DNA of 64,000 nucleotides, from the NCBI RefSeq assembly GCF_021568775.1, contig NZ_JAKGSG010000045.1, forward strand, positions 18,029 to 82,028, given 5' to 3'. The notes beneath the pieces are model-generated. The model had not been told where the DNA came from. It searched no databases and was given only the letters and a program-made list of their open reading frames with translations. Positions within the stretch are counted from its first letter, which is position 1. Each line of letters opens with the position of its first letter. Made by a program: the position numbers and the translations under genes. The stretch comes from Antribacter soli (lineage in GTDB: Bacteria; Actinomycetota; Actinomycetes; Actinomycetales; Cellulomonadaceae). Positions 20,389 through 28,701 of the stretch are shown here, one piece after another.

Positions 20389-20711
20389 TGTGGCTCATCC
20401 TGGCCGGCGCCATCGTCTCCGAGGTCACCGCGACGCTCGCTCTGCGCGCCTCGGAAGGTCTGCGCAAGAAGGTGTGGATCGCTCCGGTCGCGATCGCCTA
20501 TGCGGCCGCGTTCGGGCTCCTCACCCTCGCCCTGTCCAACGGCATGCCCGTGGGCATCGCCTACGGGATCTGGGCGGCGTCAGGTGTGGCGCTCACCGCC
20601 GTCGGCGCCCGCGTCTTCTTCGGAGAGCGCCTCACGGTGCGGATGATGATCGGGATCGTCCTGATCGCAGCCGGGGTCTTCGTGATCGAGCTCAGCGCCG
20701 GAGGCCACTAG
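20385..20711 (+). CDS. Small multidrug resistance (SMR) efflux subunit 2
   Basis: 108 residues, four transmembrane helices, with Glu13 in SEVTATLALRAS and YGIWAASGVALTAVGARVFFGE in helix 3. It is clearly a paralogue of the preceding gene, and the ATGA overlap keeps the two in equal amounts. Paired SMR genes usually make an antiparallel heterodimer. It is last in the tetR operon and convergent with the OsmC gene; I see no obvious terminator in the 52-base gap. Confidence 0.9.
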   Translation: MMWLILAGAIVSEVTATLALRASEGLRKKVWIAPVAIAYAAAFGLLTLALSNGMPVGIAYGIWAASGVALTAVGARVFFGERLTVRMMIGIVLIAAGVFVIELSAGGH

Positions 20712-20763
20712 GGCGATGGTCGCCGGGCACGCGGCACCGATGGCGGCCAGCGCCACGCGAGGC

Positions 20764-21162
20764 TCATCCCGAGGTCGAGCGTCGGACGTCGGCCCCGGCG
20801 CGGATCGTGCGCGGGATCTCGGCGACGTCGTCGACACGCGCGACGAGGCGTTCGACGTCGTCGGCCGGAGCGGGGGAGTCGACAGCGAGCGTGTAGACGA
20901 TGCCGGTGGAACGCCACTGGTCGTCGAAGGTGCCGTCGGCGGTCACGGCGACGCCGTCGACGGGGATGCCGAGCCGGCGCGCCTCGCGGAAGGTGTCGTT
21001 GAGGACGCAGACCGCGACGGCGAGATGGAGCACCTGTGCGCCGTTGCTCGCCGGACCGGCGATGATCCCCTCGGGCGTCCATGCGTGGGGGAGCGTGACC
21101 CCGTCGGCGGGCCGAAGGCTCCCAGCGCCTGCCGTGACGCCGAAGGGTGACTGCGCGGTCAT
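20764..21162 (-). CDS. OsmC-family protein
   Basis: 132 residues from ATG 21162. The OsmC fold is indicated by the central helix with a Cys: NGAQVLHLAVAVCVLNDTFREARRLGIPVDGVAV. The family's usual two catalytic cysteines are reduced to one here (the AVCVLND cysteine), so classical organic-hydroperoxide reductase activity is doubtful. The C-terminal strand and helix segments (TGIVYTLAVDSPAPADDVERLVARVDDVAEIP) fit the fold. It stands alone, between convergent SMR genes and a divergent GyrI-like gene. Confidence 0.7.
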   Translation of the reverse strand: MTAQSPFGVTAGAGSLRPADGVTLPHAWTPEGIIAGPASNGAQVLHLAVAVCVLNDTFREARRLGIPVDGVAVTADGTFDDQWRSTGIVYTLAVDSPAPADDVERLVARVDDVAEIPRTIRAGADVRRSTSG

Positions 21163-21259
21163 GCAGCCAGCATGCCCGGTCACCGAGTTCCTCGGTGGCT
21201 GAAGTCGAGGTGTCCGGTGGACCGAGGCCACCGTTGCCGCACTCACGAAGGAGGCTGTG

Positions 21260-21877
21260 ATGGACAAGTACGACGTCAAGAAGGCCCGCCGCGAGCTGTA
21301 TGCCCCACCGTCGAAGGACTTCACGGTGGTCGACGTGCCCGAGCTGCGGTACATCGCGGTCGGCGGCCGGGGCGATCCGAACACCTCCGCCGCCTACGCG
21401 CACGCGGTGGAAGCCCTCTATGGGGTGGCGTACGCGCTGAAGTTCTCCAGCAAGAACGCCCTCGGGCGGGACTTCGTGGTCGGCCCGTTGGAGGGGCTGT
21501 GGCGAGCGGACGACCCCGCCGCATTCCTCACCCGGCGCAAGGACTCATGGGAGTGGACCATGATGATCGGCCAGCCGGACTGGATCACCGAGGCGATGGT
21601 CCGGTCCGCCCTCGAGAGCGTTGCGAAGAAGAAGCAGAACGATGCGCTCGGAGATCTCCGGTTGCTCACGCTCACGGAAGGAACCTGCGTCCAGATCTTG
21701 CACATCGGGTCGTACGACGACGAGGCTCCCACGCTGGACCGCCTCCACAACCGCTATCTCCCCGACAACGGCCTCACGTTCAACGGCGACCATCACGAGA
21801 TCTACCTCAGCGACCCCCGTCGAACCGCACCCGCCAAGCTCAGGACCATCCTGCGGCAACCGGTCACATCCGTATAG
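21260..21877 (+). CDS. GyrI-like small-molecule-binding domain protein
   Basis: 205 residues from ATG 21260, with a strong AAGGAGG 6 bases upstream; GTG 21257 is immediately before it. The sequence begins MDKYDVKKARRELYAPPSKDFTVVDVPELRYIAVGGRGDPN, typical of the stand-alone GyrI-like proteins related to the effector domain of BltR/SAV2435 regulators. These bind cationic or amphipathic compounds, and some hydrolyse them. There is no DNA-binding domain. It lies downstream of the SMR/OsmC area, which fits a detoxification neighbourhood. Confidence 0.75.
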   Translation: MDKYDVKKARRELYAPPSKDFTVVDVPELRYIAVGGRGDPNTSAAYAHAVEALYGVAYALKFSSKNALGRDFVVGPLEGLWRADDPAAFLTRRKDSWEWTMMIGQPDWITEAMVRSALESVAKKKQNDALGDLRLLTLTEGTCVQILHIGSYDDEAPTLDRLHNRYLPDNGLTFNGDHHEIYLSDPRRTAPAKLRTILRQPVTSV

Positions 21878-21932
21878 ACGAGCTCCGTCGACTCGGAACC
21901 CTGACCCACCCCCTGAACGTCAGGCGCCGGTC

Positions 21933-22826
21933 ATGCAGCTCGCGCTGCGCTGGGCGCCGGTGCACCACCAGGACGTCGACCAGACGGGCGACCACGCACT
22001 CGGCGGCCGCGCCGACCACGTCGCGCGCATCGACTTCGACGGCGACTGGACCGGCCGCAACAACTGGGACAACGCGGGGGCGTCCGGCGCGTCGTTCTCG
22101 GCGCACGCCTACTACTCGGTCGTCGAGACGTCGACGCACTGGTACCTGACGTACCTGTTCTTCCACCCGCGCGACTGGGTGGACCAGCCGTTCGACTCCG
22201 AGCACGAGAACGACGCCGAGGGCGTGCTGCTCGCCGTCGAGAAGGACGGCTCCACCTACGGCGTGCTGCGCGGGGCCGTCACCGTGGCGCACACGAACTT
22301 CTACTCGTACACGCCGCCTGGCAGCACGTGGACGTCCGGCCGGGAGTCGGTGGACGGCACGCTCAACCTCACCACGTCGCCGGTGGACGGGCTGGCGCAC
22401 CCCGTGACGGCGCAGGAGGCCAAGGGTCACGGCCTCAAGGCGCACCCGCAGTACCAGATCAACGGCGACGGGCTGATCTACTACCCGTCGACCGTCGCCG
22501 AGTCGCCCTCCGGCCCGGACGACAGGGACGTCCGCTACGCGCTCGTCGACATCTTCGGGTCGGGCGGGCTCTGGTCGCACCGGGCCGACGCGAACCTGTT
22601 CGCGAGCCACGGCTCGTTCGCGGGTGACACCTCGGGCGGCTGCGGCTCGGGCACGTTCGGCGGTTGTCCCACGAACTCGGCCAACGCTCCCTGGGGCTGG
22701 GACCACGGCGACGACCTGACCGGCCGCGGCGAGATGGCCACCGACCCGGCGAAGCTCGTGGCGGAGTACTTCACCATCCCGGGCGCCTTCTCGCGCGACT
22801 ACGTGACGAACGGCTACCGGGGCTAA
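21933..22826 (+). CDS. Unknown protein resembling secreted Vps62/DUF946-type domains, signal peptide missing
   Basis: 297 residues from ATG 21933. It begins abruptly with LALRWAPVHHQDVDQTGDHALGGRADHVARIDFDGDW, followed by an aromatic-rich beta domain (SAHAYYSVVETSTHWYLTYLFFHPRDW, then YALVDIFGSGGLW and ASHGSFAGD). Two or three Cys near residue 240 (GGCGSGTFGGC) suggest an exported protein, and related eukaryotic and bacterial proteins normally have a leader, yet none is found in frame upstream. Either the N-terminus was lost or it is cytoplasmic. Family assignment is from memory of similar sequences and is tentative. No role can be assigned. Confidence 0.5.
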   Translation: MQLALRWAPVHHQDVDQTGDHALGGRADHVARIDFDGDWTGRNNWDNAGASGASFSAHAYYSVVETSTHWYLTYLFFHPRDWVDQPFDSEHENDAEGVLLAVEKDGSTYGVLRGAVTVAHTNFYSYTPPGSTWTSGRESVDGTLNLTTSPVDGLAHPVTAQEAKGHGLKAHPQYQINGDGLIYYPSTVAESPSGPDDRDVRYALVDIFGSGGLWSHRADANLFASHGSFAGDTSGGCGSGTFGGCPTNSANAPWGWDHGDDLTGRGEMATDPAKLVAEYFTIPGAFSRDYVTNGYRG

Positions 22827-22839
22827 TACCCGCCACCGT

Positions 22840-22879
22840 GGGCGGGCGGCTCGACGGACGACCGTGAAGCCGCCCGCCC
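22840..22879 (+). terminator. Hairpin terminator
   Basis: GGGCGGGCGGCT (22840-22851) pairs exactly with AGCCGCCCGCCC (22868-22879). It starts 14 bases after the stop of the preceding gene. Confidence 0.75.
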
Positions 22880-22961
22880 GCGGGGGGAGCGCCCGAGCAC
22901 CCCCGGGCGCCGGGCCGCTCTGGCGGTGTCCCAGCGGGCCGGGCGTGGGAGACTGCGGGCC

Positions 22962-24251
22962 GTGTCGCACTTCGCGGAGAGGTTCAGCCCGGCGGGTCCG
23001 CCGTCGGGCGCTGTGGTGCCGCCCGAGGTGCCGGACCGGGCGCCGCGCGAGGGCCGCCGACGCGAGCGGGTGCGGCGGCTCGTGATCCCGCTTGTGGCGC
23101 TCGCCGTCGTGCTGGGCGGCGGCGTCGGGTACGGGTTCGTCCGGGCCGGGTCCCAACAGGCCGCGGACGAGCAGCTCGCCCAGGCGCGCGCCGCCGTCGG
23201 GCAGGTCGTCGCCGACGGGGGCGAGGCCCAGGCGGGCCTCGCCGCGCAGGTCGCGACCGCGGAGGAGGTCCTCGCCGCCTCGCAGGGCAAGGTGGCCGAC
23301 GACGCCGTCCGGGCCGGCCTTGCGGACCAGGTCGCCGCCGCTAAGGCGGCCGGCGCGGCCCCGCCGCCTGCCGTTGCCGACCACGCCACGCTCGCCGAGG
23401 CCGAGGCCGTGAGCGCCGCCGCGACGGAATGGGTCGCCACCCTCCGGGAGGCGGCGGAGGCGCTCGCTGCCGGGACCGAGGCGGTACGCGCCGCCCAGGC
23501 CGCGTGGGAGTCGGCGCAGGCCGAGGCAGCCGCAGCGGCGGAGCGCGAGAGCCAGGCCGCCGCCGAGCTCCCGGCCGCGACCGCGACGCTCGAGCACGTC
23601 ACCCACCAGCTCGAGATCTCCGTGCGGGACTCCGGCTTCACCATCGAGTGGACGCAGGGTGACGGTGCTCCGACGTCGGCCCTCGACGCCCTCACCGCTC
23701 ACCGCGCCGAGGGGCAGGCCGTGCTCGCGGCGGCCGTGGACCTCGCCGACCTCGCTTCCGTGCAGGCCGCCGCCGAGCGGCGCGAGACGGTGCGCGTCGC
23801 GATCGAGGCGGCCGCATGGGACGCTCGTGCCACGGTCGCGGACGGGACGAACGGCAAGCTCGCGATCGAGGACCTGTGCCCGACGGGCGTCAGCCCCGAG
23901 GGGCAGGACCAGTATCTCGGGTGCGACGCCGCGGCCGCGTGGGAGCGCCTCGGCGCGGAGTTCCAGGCGGAGTTCGGCAAGGCCCTGCGCGTCGAGTACG
24001 GCTACCGGCCGTACGACTGGCAGCTCCAGGTCCTCGACGAGTTCGGCGCCGGGCTCGCCGGCCAGCCGGGCACGTCGAACCACGGCTGGGCGGCTGCGGC
24101 GGACGTGCCCGTGGACGACGGGTTCCGGTTCGGGCAGCCCGAGTTCGCGTGGCTCGCGGCCAACGGCCCGCGCCACGGCTGGGTCCACCCCTACTGGGCG
24201 CGCCAGGGCGGCGGCCGCGAGGAGTCCTGGCACTTCGAGTACGTGGGATGA
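22962..24251 (+). CDS. VanY-type M15 D-Ala-D-Ala carboxypeptidase with coiled-coil stalk
   Basis: About 429 residues from GTG 22962; GTG 22926 in frame is an alternative. One transmembrane helix (about 40-63) anchors the protein. A long Ala/Glu-rich coiled coil (about 65-225) acts as a stalk. The C-terminal peptidase domain (about 285-429) has GYRPYDWQ, the zinc motif SNHGWAAAAD (His374, Asp381) and the final EESWHFEY (His424), matching the SxHxxxxAxD...ExxHxE layout of VanY/DacY. It would trim peptidoglycan stem peptides at the cell surface. Monocistronic. Confidence 0.85.
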   Translation: MSHFAERFSPAGPPSGAVVPPEVPDRAPREGRRRERVRRLVIPLVALAVVLGGGVGYGFVRAGSQQAADEQLAQARAAVGQVVADGGEAQAGLAAQVATAEEVLAASQGKVADDAVRAGLADQVAAAKAAGAAPPPAVADHATLAEAEAVSAAATEWVATLREAAEALAAGTEAVRAAQAAWESAQAEAAAAAERESQAAAELPAATATLEHVTHQLEISVRDSGFTIEWTQGDGAPTSALDALTAHRAEGQAVLAAAVDLADLASVQAAAERRETVRVAIEAAAWDARATVADGTNGKLAIEDLCPTGVSPEGQDQYLGCDAAAAWERLGAEFQAEFGKALRVEYGYRPYDWQLQVLDEFGAGLAGQPGTSNHGWAAAADVPVDDGFRFGQPEFAWLAANGPRHGWVHPYWARQGGGREESWHFEYVG

Positions 24252-24421
24252 CCCGGCGGGGTACGGCCGGCCGCGGCGCATGGCAAGGATGGCGATGTCG
24301 GCGCGGCGCGAAGGGGTTCGCCCAAGATTGGTCCGGTTCCCGGCCGCCGGATCGGATCGGCGTGCCAGACCGATCTGCTCCTAGCGTGGGTATCTCTGCC
24401 GACCGAACGCCCGGAGGAACG

Positions 24422-25378
24422 ATGTCCGAGATCCCCGCTGCCCCCGCCGAACGTCTCGTGCTCGGCACGATGGTGTTCGGAACCCTTGTCGACGAGCCGA
24501 CGTCGTTCGCGCTGCTCGACCGGTTCGTCGACGCCGGAGGGCGGTGGCTCGACACCGCCGACTGCTACAGCTTCTGGCTCTCGCGGACCGGCCATGGCGG
24601 GCAGAGCGAGGCCGTGCTCGGCAGGTGGCTGGCCGCCCGGCCCGGCCTGCGTGACCGCGTGCTGATCTCCACCAAGTTCGGTGCCGAGCCGATCGACGCG
24701 ACCGACCCGGCGTCGCGCACGGGACTGAGCCGCGACGCGATCCGGACCCAGCTCGGGGACAGCCTGCGACGGCTCGGGACCGACCACGTCGACCTCGCGT
24801 GGGCCCACGTCGAGGACCGTGCCGTTCCCGTCGAGGAGACCGCGGACGCGATGGCAGAGCTCGTCGAGGACGGCACGGCCGTCCGGGTCGGGGCCTCGAA
24901 CCACCCGGCCTGGCTCGTCGAGCGGGCACGCCGGCACGCGATCTCCCAGGGCCGGACGCCGTGGACGGCGCTGCAGCACTCCTTCAGCTACCTGCACCCA
25001 CGCCCGTTCGAGCTCCCGGCCGGGCAGGGCCACCGGTTCGGCATGCTGACCGACGAGCACCTCGACCTCGCCGTCGTCGAAGGTCTCGAGACGTGGGCCT
25101 ATACGCCGCTGCTCAGCGGCGCGTACGACAACCCCGCCAAGCCGGTCCCGGACGCCTACGATCACCCGGGCACCACCCGGCGGCTCGCAGCCCTCGACAA
25201 GGTCGCCGCCGAGCTCGGCGCGACCCGTGGGCAGGTGGTCCTCGCCTGGCTCGCCGGCACCTCGCCGACGATCCGCCCGATCCTCGGCGGCAGCAAGCCC
25301 GACCAGCTCCAGGCCGCCCTCGACGCGATGACCCTGGACCTCACCGACGAGCTGCGAGCCGTGCTCGACGCCGCCTGA
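24422..25378 (+). CDS. Aldo/keto reductase
   Basis: 318 residues from ATG 24422, with GGAGG 5 bases upstream. The (beta/alpha)8 AKR features are present: GTMVFGTL, DTADCYSFW (catalytic Asp and Tyr), VLISTKFG (Lys), a WAHVEDRAVP segment in place of the usual His loop, SNHPAWLVERA and the C-terminal NADPH-binding PILGGSKPDQL. It reduces carbonyl groups with NADPH. The WAHVED replaces the common D-Y-Q/H pattern, which is seen in some clades. Monocistronic, convergent with an alcohol dehydrogenase. Confidence 0.88.
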   Translation: MSEIPAAPAERLVLGTMVFGTLVDEPTSFALLDRFVDAGGRWLDTADCYSFWLSRTGHGGQSEAVLGRWLAARPGLRDRVLISTKFGAEPIDATDPASRTGLSRDAIRTQLGDSLRRLGTDHVDLAWAHVEDRAVPVEETADAMAELVEDGTAVRVGASNHPAWLVERARRHAISQGRTPWTALQHSFSYLHPRPFELPAGQGHRFGMLTDEHLDLAVVEGLETWAYTPLLSGAYDNPAKPVPDAYDHPGTTRRLAALDKVAAELGATRGQVVLAWLAGTSPTIRPILGGSKPDQLQAALDAMTLDLTDELRAVLDAA

Positions 25379-25441
25379 GCCACTCGACAGCCCGTGCATC
25401 GTGGTGCTCATGGTCTCCACGGTAGGTCTGCGAGGTCCGGA

Positions 25442-25472
25442 GCCGGGCGGCAAAGGTGTCCGGCCGCCCGGC
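25442..25472. terminator. Bidirectional terminator between convergent reductase and dehydrogenase
   Basis: GCCGGGCGG pairs exactly with CCGCCCGGC around a 13-base loop. It lies in the 111-base gap between two convergent stops. Confidence 0.6.
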
Positions 25473-25489
25473 CCAGGATGTGTGCGGTG

Positions 25490-26509
25490 TCAGAGGGTGA
25501 GCAGCACCTTGGTGGCCCGGCGCTCGTCCATCGCCTTGTACCCCTCGGCTGCCTGCTCGAGCGGCAGGGTGAGGTCGAAGACCTTGCCCGGGTCGATCGT
25601 GCGGTCCCAGATGAGCTGGATCAGGTCGGGCAGGAACCGGCGCACCGGGGCAGGGCCGCCCAGGGTGTGGATGCCGGCGAAGAACAGCTCGAGGCCGGGG
25701 ATCGCCACGTCGTAGTTGACGCCGACGTAGCCGAGGTGACCTCCGCCGCGGGTGGCGCCGACGGCCTGCATGAAGGACTCCTGCGTGCCGACCGCCTCGA
25801 CGACGGAGTGTGCGCCGAGCCCGTTGGTGAGCTCCTTGATCTTCGCGACGCCCTCCTCGCCACGCTCCTCGACGATGTCGGTCGCGCCGTAGAAGCGGGC
25901 CAGGGCCTGCCGCTCTGGGTGGCGGGACATCGCGATGATCCGTTCCGCCCCGAGCTGCTTGGCCGCGAGAACCGCCATGAGGCCGACCGCGCCGTCCCCG
26001 ACGACCGCGACCGTCTTGCCGGGGCCGGCCTGTGCGGCGACAGCGGCGAACCAACCGGTCCCGAGCACGTCCGACGCCGCGAGCAGCGACGGGATCAGGT
26101 CCTCGTCTGGCCGTCCGGGGGTCGGCACGAGGGTGCCGTCCGCATAGGGGATACGGGCCTTCTCGGCCTGCGTGCCGATCTGCGAGGTGAACTCGGCATG
26201 CACGCACTTCGACTGGAAACCGGACCGGCAGATCTCGCAGGTGTTGTCCGAGATCACGAACGAGCCGACGACGAAGTCACCGACCTTGACGTTCTTGACG
26301 TCCGCGCCGACCTCCTCGACGACCCCGACGTACTCATGACCCATCACCTGGTGATCGACGGGTTCGACACCTCGGTAGGGCCACAGGTCCGACCCGCAGA
26401 TGCAGGTCGCGGTCAGACGGATGATCGCGTCCGTGGGCTTGAGGATCTTCGGGTCCTCGCGCTCCTCCACCCGGACGTCGCCGGCGGTGTACATCACAAC
26501 ACCACGCAT
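25490..26509 (-). CDS. Zinc-dependent alcohol dehydrogenase (MDR)
   Basis: 339 residues from ATG 26509, with GAGGAG 9 bases upstream. Catalytic zinc ligands are Cys38 (TCICGSDLW), His58-Glu59 (MGHE) and a later residue; the structural-zinc lobe is reduced to NTCEICRSGFQSKC (three Cys instead of four). The Rossmann motif is VAVVGDGAVGLMAVLAAKQLGA. The N-terminal MRGVVMYTAGDVRVEEREDP matches the common actinobacterial subgroup annotated as threonine/sorbitol-type dehydrogenases. Substrate unknown. The following gene on the same strand side (26668-27033) is transcribed toward it. Confidence 0.88.
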   Translation of the reverse strand: MRGVVMYTAGDVRVEEREDPKILKPTDAIIRLTATCICGSDLWPYRGVEPVDHQVMGHEYVGVVEEVGADVKNVKVGDFVVGSFVISDNTCEICRSGFQSKCVHAEFTSQIGTQAEKARIPYADGTLVPTPGRPDEDLIPSLLAASDVLGTGWFAAVAAQAGPGKTVAVVGDGAVGLMAVLAAKQLGAERIIAMSRHPERQALARFYGATDIVEERGEEGVAKIKELTNGLGAHSVVEAVGTQESFMQAVGATRGGGHLGYVGVNYDVAIPGLELFFAGIHTLGGPAPVRRFLPDLIQLIWDRTIDPGKVFDLTLPLEQAAEGYKAMDERRATKVLLTL

Positions 26510-26667
26510 GACTGCGTACTCCTCGCTGGTCGATTGGCGCACACCGGCGCCGCATGCCCGTAGATGGACAGCCCGGCGTGCTCTCGTCGATCACGCTAGG
26601 CGTGGAGGCAGCCGATCTGGGAGGCCCGCTCAGTACCCCCCCGGATCACCAGCGCGGGAGTCCCGAC

Positions 26668-27033
26668 TCAGGCGAATCGCACCGCGATGCCGGGATAGTC
26701 GATGACGAAGCCGGCCGCGTCGTAGGTGAGGATGGCGTGGAAGTCGCCTTCGGACGTGTAGTCGAACCGGTGGTCGTCGAGTCGCCGGTAGGTCTGGTCG
26801 AGGCGGCGCACAGCGACGTCGAGAGCCTGGACATAGACCGCGGAGGCGACGACGGCGTCCCCGGTCCGGAGCGCCAGCCGGTGGACGGGCAGGGTGTTCG
26901 TGCACGCCGAGGCCTCGAGGTCCACGGCCGTCGCGTGTCCACGCAACCGCCCCGGCTCGGGGTAGACCACTTCGAACCCGTCGAGGGCGCCGATGAGACG
27001 CCATGCGGCGAACGGCGGAAGCGCCATGGACAT
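26668..27033 (-). CDS. Putative glycolipid-binding protein (DUF1089 family)
   Basis: About 121 residues from ATG 27033; ATG 27048 in frame is an alternative. The family's signature phrases are present: the mid-protein TNTLPVHRLALRTG, then VYVQALDVAVRRLDQTYRRLD, and the terminal LTYDAAGFVIDYPGIAVRFA. The N-terminal third is shorter than the usual protein of about 180 residues, so this may be a truncated or divergent member. The family name derives from a structural-genomics assignment and the function is not established. It is directly downstream (37 bases) of the MFS gene on the same strand. Confidence 0.65.
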   Translation of the reverse strand: MSMALPPFAAWRLIGALDGFEVVYPEPGRLRGHATAVDLEASACTNTLPVHRLALRTGDAVVASAVYVQALDVAVRRLDQTYRRLDDHRFDYTSEGDFHAILTYDAAGFVIDYPGIAVRFA

Positions 27034-27070
27034 GGGTGGTGGCTCCATCAGGCCGCCAATCTGCTCGCCT

Positions 27071-28534
27071 CTACCGTCTCGCTGTCACCCACAATGTTCC
27101 TCCCCGGCTGGTGAACAGGATGTCCCGGACTGCAGGACTGCCGGCCGGGACGATGACCGTCACCACGATCATGAGCGCCACGGCCAGCAGGACCGAGGCG
27201 CCGGTCAGGGCCGCGCTGACGTGGGCGGAGATCTCGGCGGCACCGTCAAGGCTGCTGGCCCCGGCGTGAGCCGAGACCGCCACCAGGATGCCGAGCCCCA
27301 GCGCCATTCCGAGCTGGTGGGCGGTGTTGACGAGCCCGGAGGCGGCTCCGGCGTCCTCGGGGGCGACACCGGCGATGCCCGCGTTCGTCAGCGGGGCGAA
27401 CGCCAGGCCCTGGCCGGCGCCGATGAGGAGCATCGGGAGGGCGACCGCTGTGAGGTAGGCGTCGCTACCGTCGAGGCGGCTCAGCCAGGACATCCCGACG
27501 AGGGTCGTCGTGATGCCGGCGGTCAGCAGGACAGCGCCCGGGATCCGGCTGGTCAGCCGGGGGATCGCCGTCGCGACGACGAAGTTGACCACCGTCATCG
27601 GGAAGAAGCCGAGCCCTGCCCGCAGCGGGCTGAAGCCGAGGACGTCCTGGAGGTACTGGGTGGTGAAGTAGAAGAAGCCGACCATGGCGCCGAGGTAGAG
27701 CAACCGGGCAGCGTACGCGCCGCTCCGCTCGCGGCTGCGGAAGAGTCGCAGCGGAAGGATCGGTTGCTCGGCCCGCCACTCGTGATGGACCAGCGCCACG
27801 AGCAGGACCGCGCCCGCGACGAGCCCCGCCACCGTCACCGGCGAGGCCCAGCCCCGCACTCCGGACTCGATGATGCCGAAGACGAGTGCCCCCATGCCGA
27901 GCGTGGCGAGCAGGGCGCCGGGGGCATCGAAGCGGCCTGGGCGGCGCTCGGTATCGGCGAGGACGCGCCGGGCGGCGACCATCATCGCGACCGCGATCGG
28001 TACGTTGACGAGGAAGGCCGCCCGCCAGGACACCCATTCGGTGAGCGTCCCGCCGACGACGAGCCCGAGGCTGGCGCCGATACCCGCGGTGGCGCTGTAC
28101 CAGGCCACGGCCCTGGCGCGCGCCTGCCCCTCGAAGTGGGCGGTGATCAGCGCTAATGACGTCGGGGCGACGATCGCGGCGCCGATCCCCTGGAGTGCGC
28201 GGGCGGTCACCATCCACCACCCGGTGGGCGCCAGGCAGATCAGCAGCGAGGCGGTACCGAAGATCGCCAGCCCGAGGACGAACAGGCGCCGCCGGCCCAG
28301 CAGGTCGCCGGCACGCGCGCCGAGGAGCAGGAGGCCGCCGAAGACGAGGGTGTACGCGTCCTGCACCCAGGAGAGCGTGGTCGGGCTGAGGCTGAGATCG
28401 GCGCGGATGCTCGGCAGCCCGGTGAAGACGACCGAGTTGTCCAGCAGGATCATGAAGTAGCTGACGAGGATGATCCCGAGAATCGCGGTCGGGCGGCCTG
28501 AGGATCGTTCCGTCAGGGCTCGTGTGGGTCGCAT
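27071..28534 (-). CDS. DHA2-family MFS multidrug exporter (14 TM)
   Basis: 487 residues. Fourteen hydrophobic helices are countable. Motif A-type loop is GARAGDLLGRRRLFVLGL, and helix 1 has the DHA2 hallmark LLDNSVVFTGLPSI with an acidic Asp. Motif C-like GIGASLGLVVGG lies in helix 5. It probably exports antimicrobial compounds by proton antiport. It is divergent from an XRE-family regulator with 167 bases between them, a common regulator-pump arrangement. The DUF1089-like gene follows in the same direction. Confidence 0.9.
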   Translation of the reverse strand: MRPTRALTERSSGRPTAILGIILVSYFMILLDNSVVFTGLPSIRADLSLSPTTLSWVQDAYTLVFGGLLLLGARAGDLLGRRRLFVLGLAIFGTASLLICLAPTGWWMVTARALQGIGAAIVAPTSLALITAHFEGQARARAVAWYSATAGIGASLGLVVGGTLTEWVSWRAAFLVNVPIAVAMMVAARRVLADTERRPGRFDAPGALLATLGMGALVFGIIESGVRGWASPVTVAGLVAGAVLLVALVHHEWRAEQPILPLRLFRSRERSGAYAARLLYLGAMVGFFYFTTQYLQDVLGFSPLRAGLGFFPMTVVNFVVATAIPRLTSRIPGAVLLTAGITTTLVGMSWLSRLDGSDAYLTAVALPMLLIGAGQGLAFAPLTNAGIAGVAPEDAGAASGLVNTAHQLGMALGLGILVAVSAHAGASSLDGAAEISAHVSAALTGASVLLAVALMIVVTVIVPAGSPAVRDILFTSRGGTLWVTARR

Positions 28535-28585
28535 CGTGTCTTCCGTCGTGCTGCGAAGAAGGTTCAGGTCAGGGCGAACGAGCCC

Positions 28586-28603
28586 GGCGCGCTCCAGCGC
28601 GCC
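28586..28603. promoter_or_regulatory. Palindrome between MFS exporter and XRE regulator
   Basis: GGCGCGC-TCCA-GCGCGCC, perfect 7-base arms, in the divergent promoter region. It could be an operator for the XRE protein or an RNA hairpin; I have no second copy to compare. Confidence 0.35.
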
Positions 28604-28701
28604 TTCAGCGAACCTCGCCCGAGCACTTCTCGGGAGGCACGGCTCTTCCGGGTACTGGCAGAACCTCCCGCCGTGACGGGCCTCGCCGTACCGTCGGAGG
28701 C

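Noticed and set aside
26993..28156. Plus-strand open frame of about 390 codons opposite the MFS exporter
   Set aside because: Antisense to a well-supported 14-TM transporter; composition rich in Arg/Gly/Asp/His with no domain.
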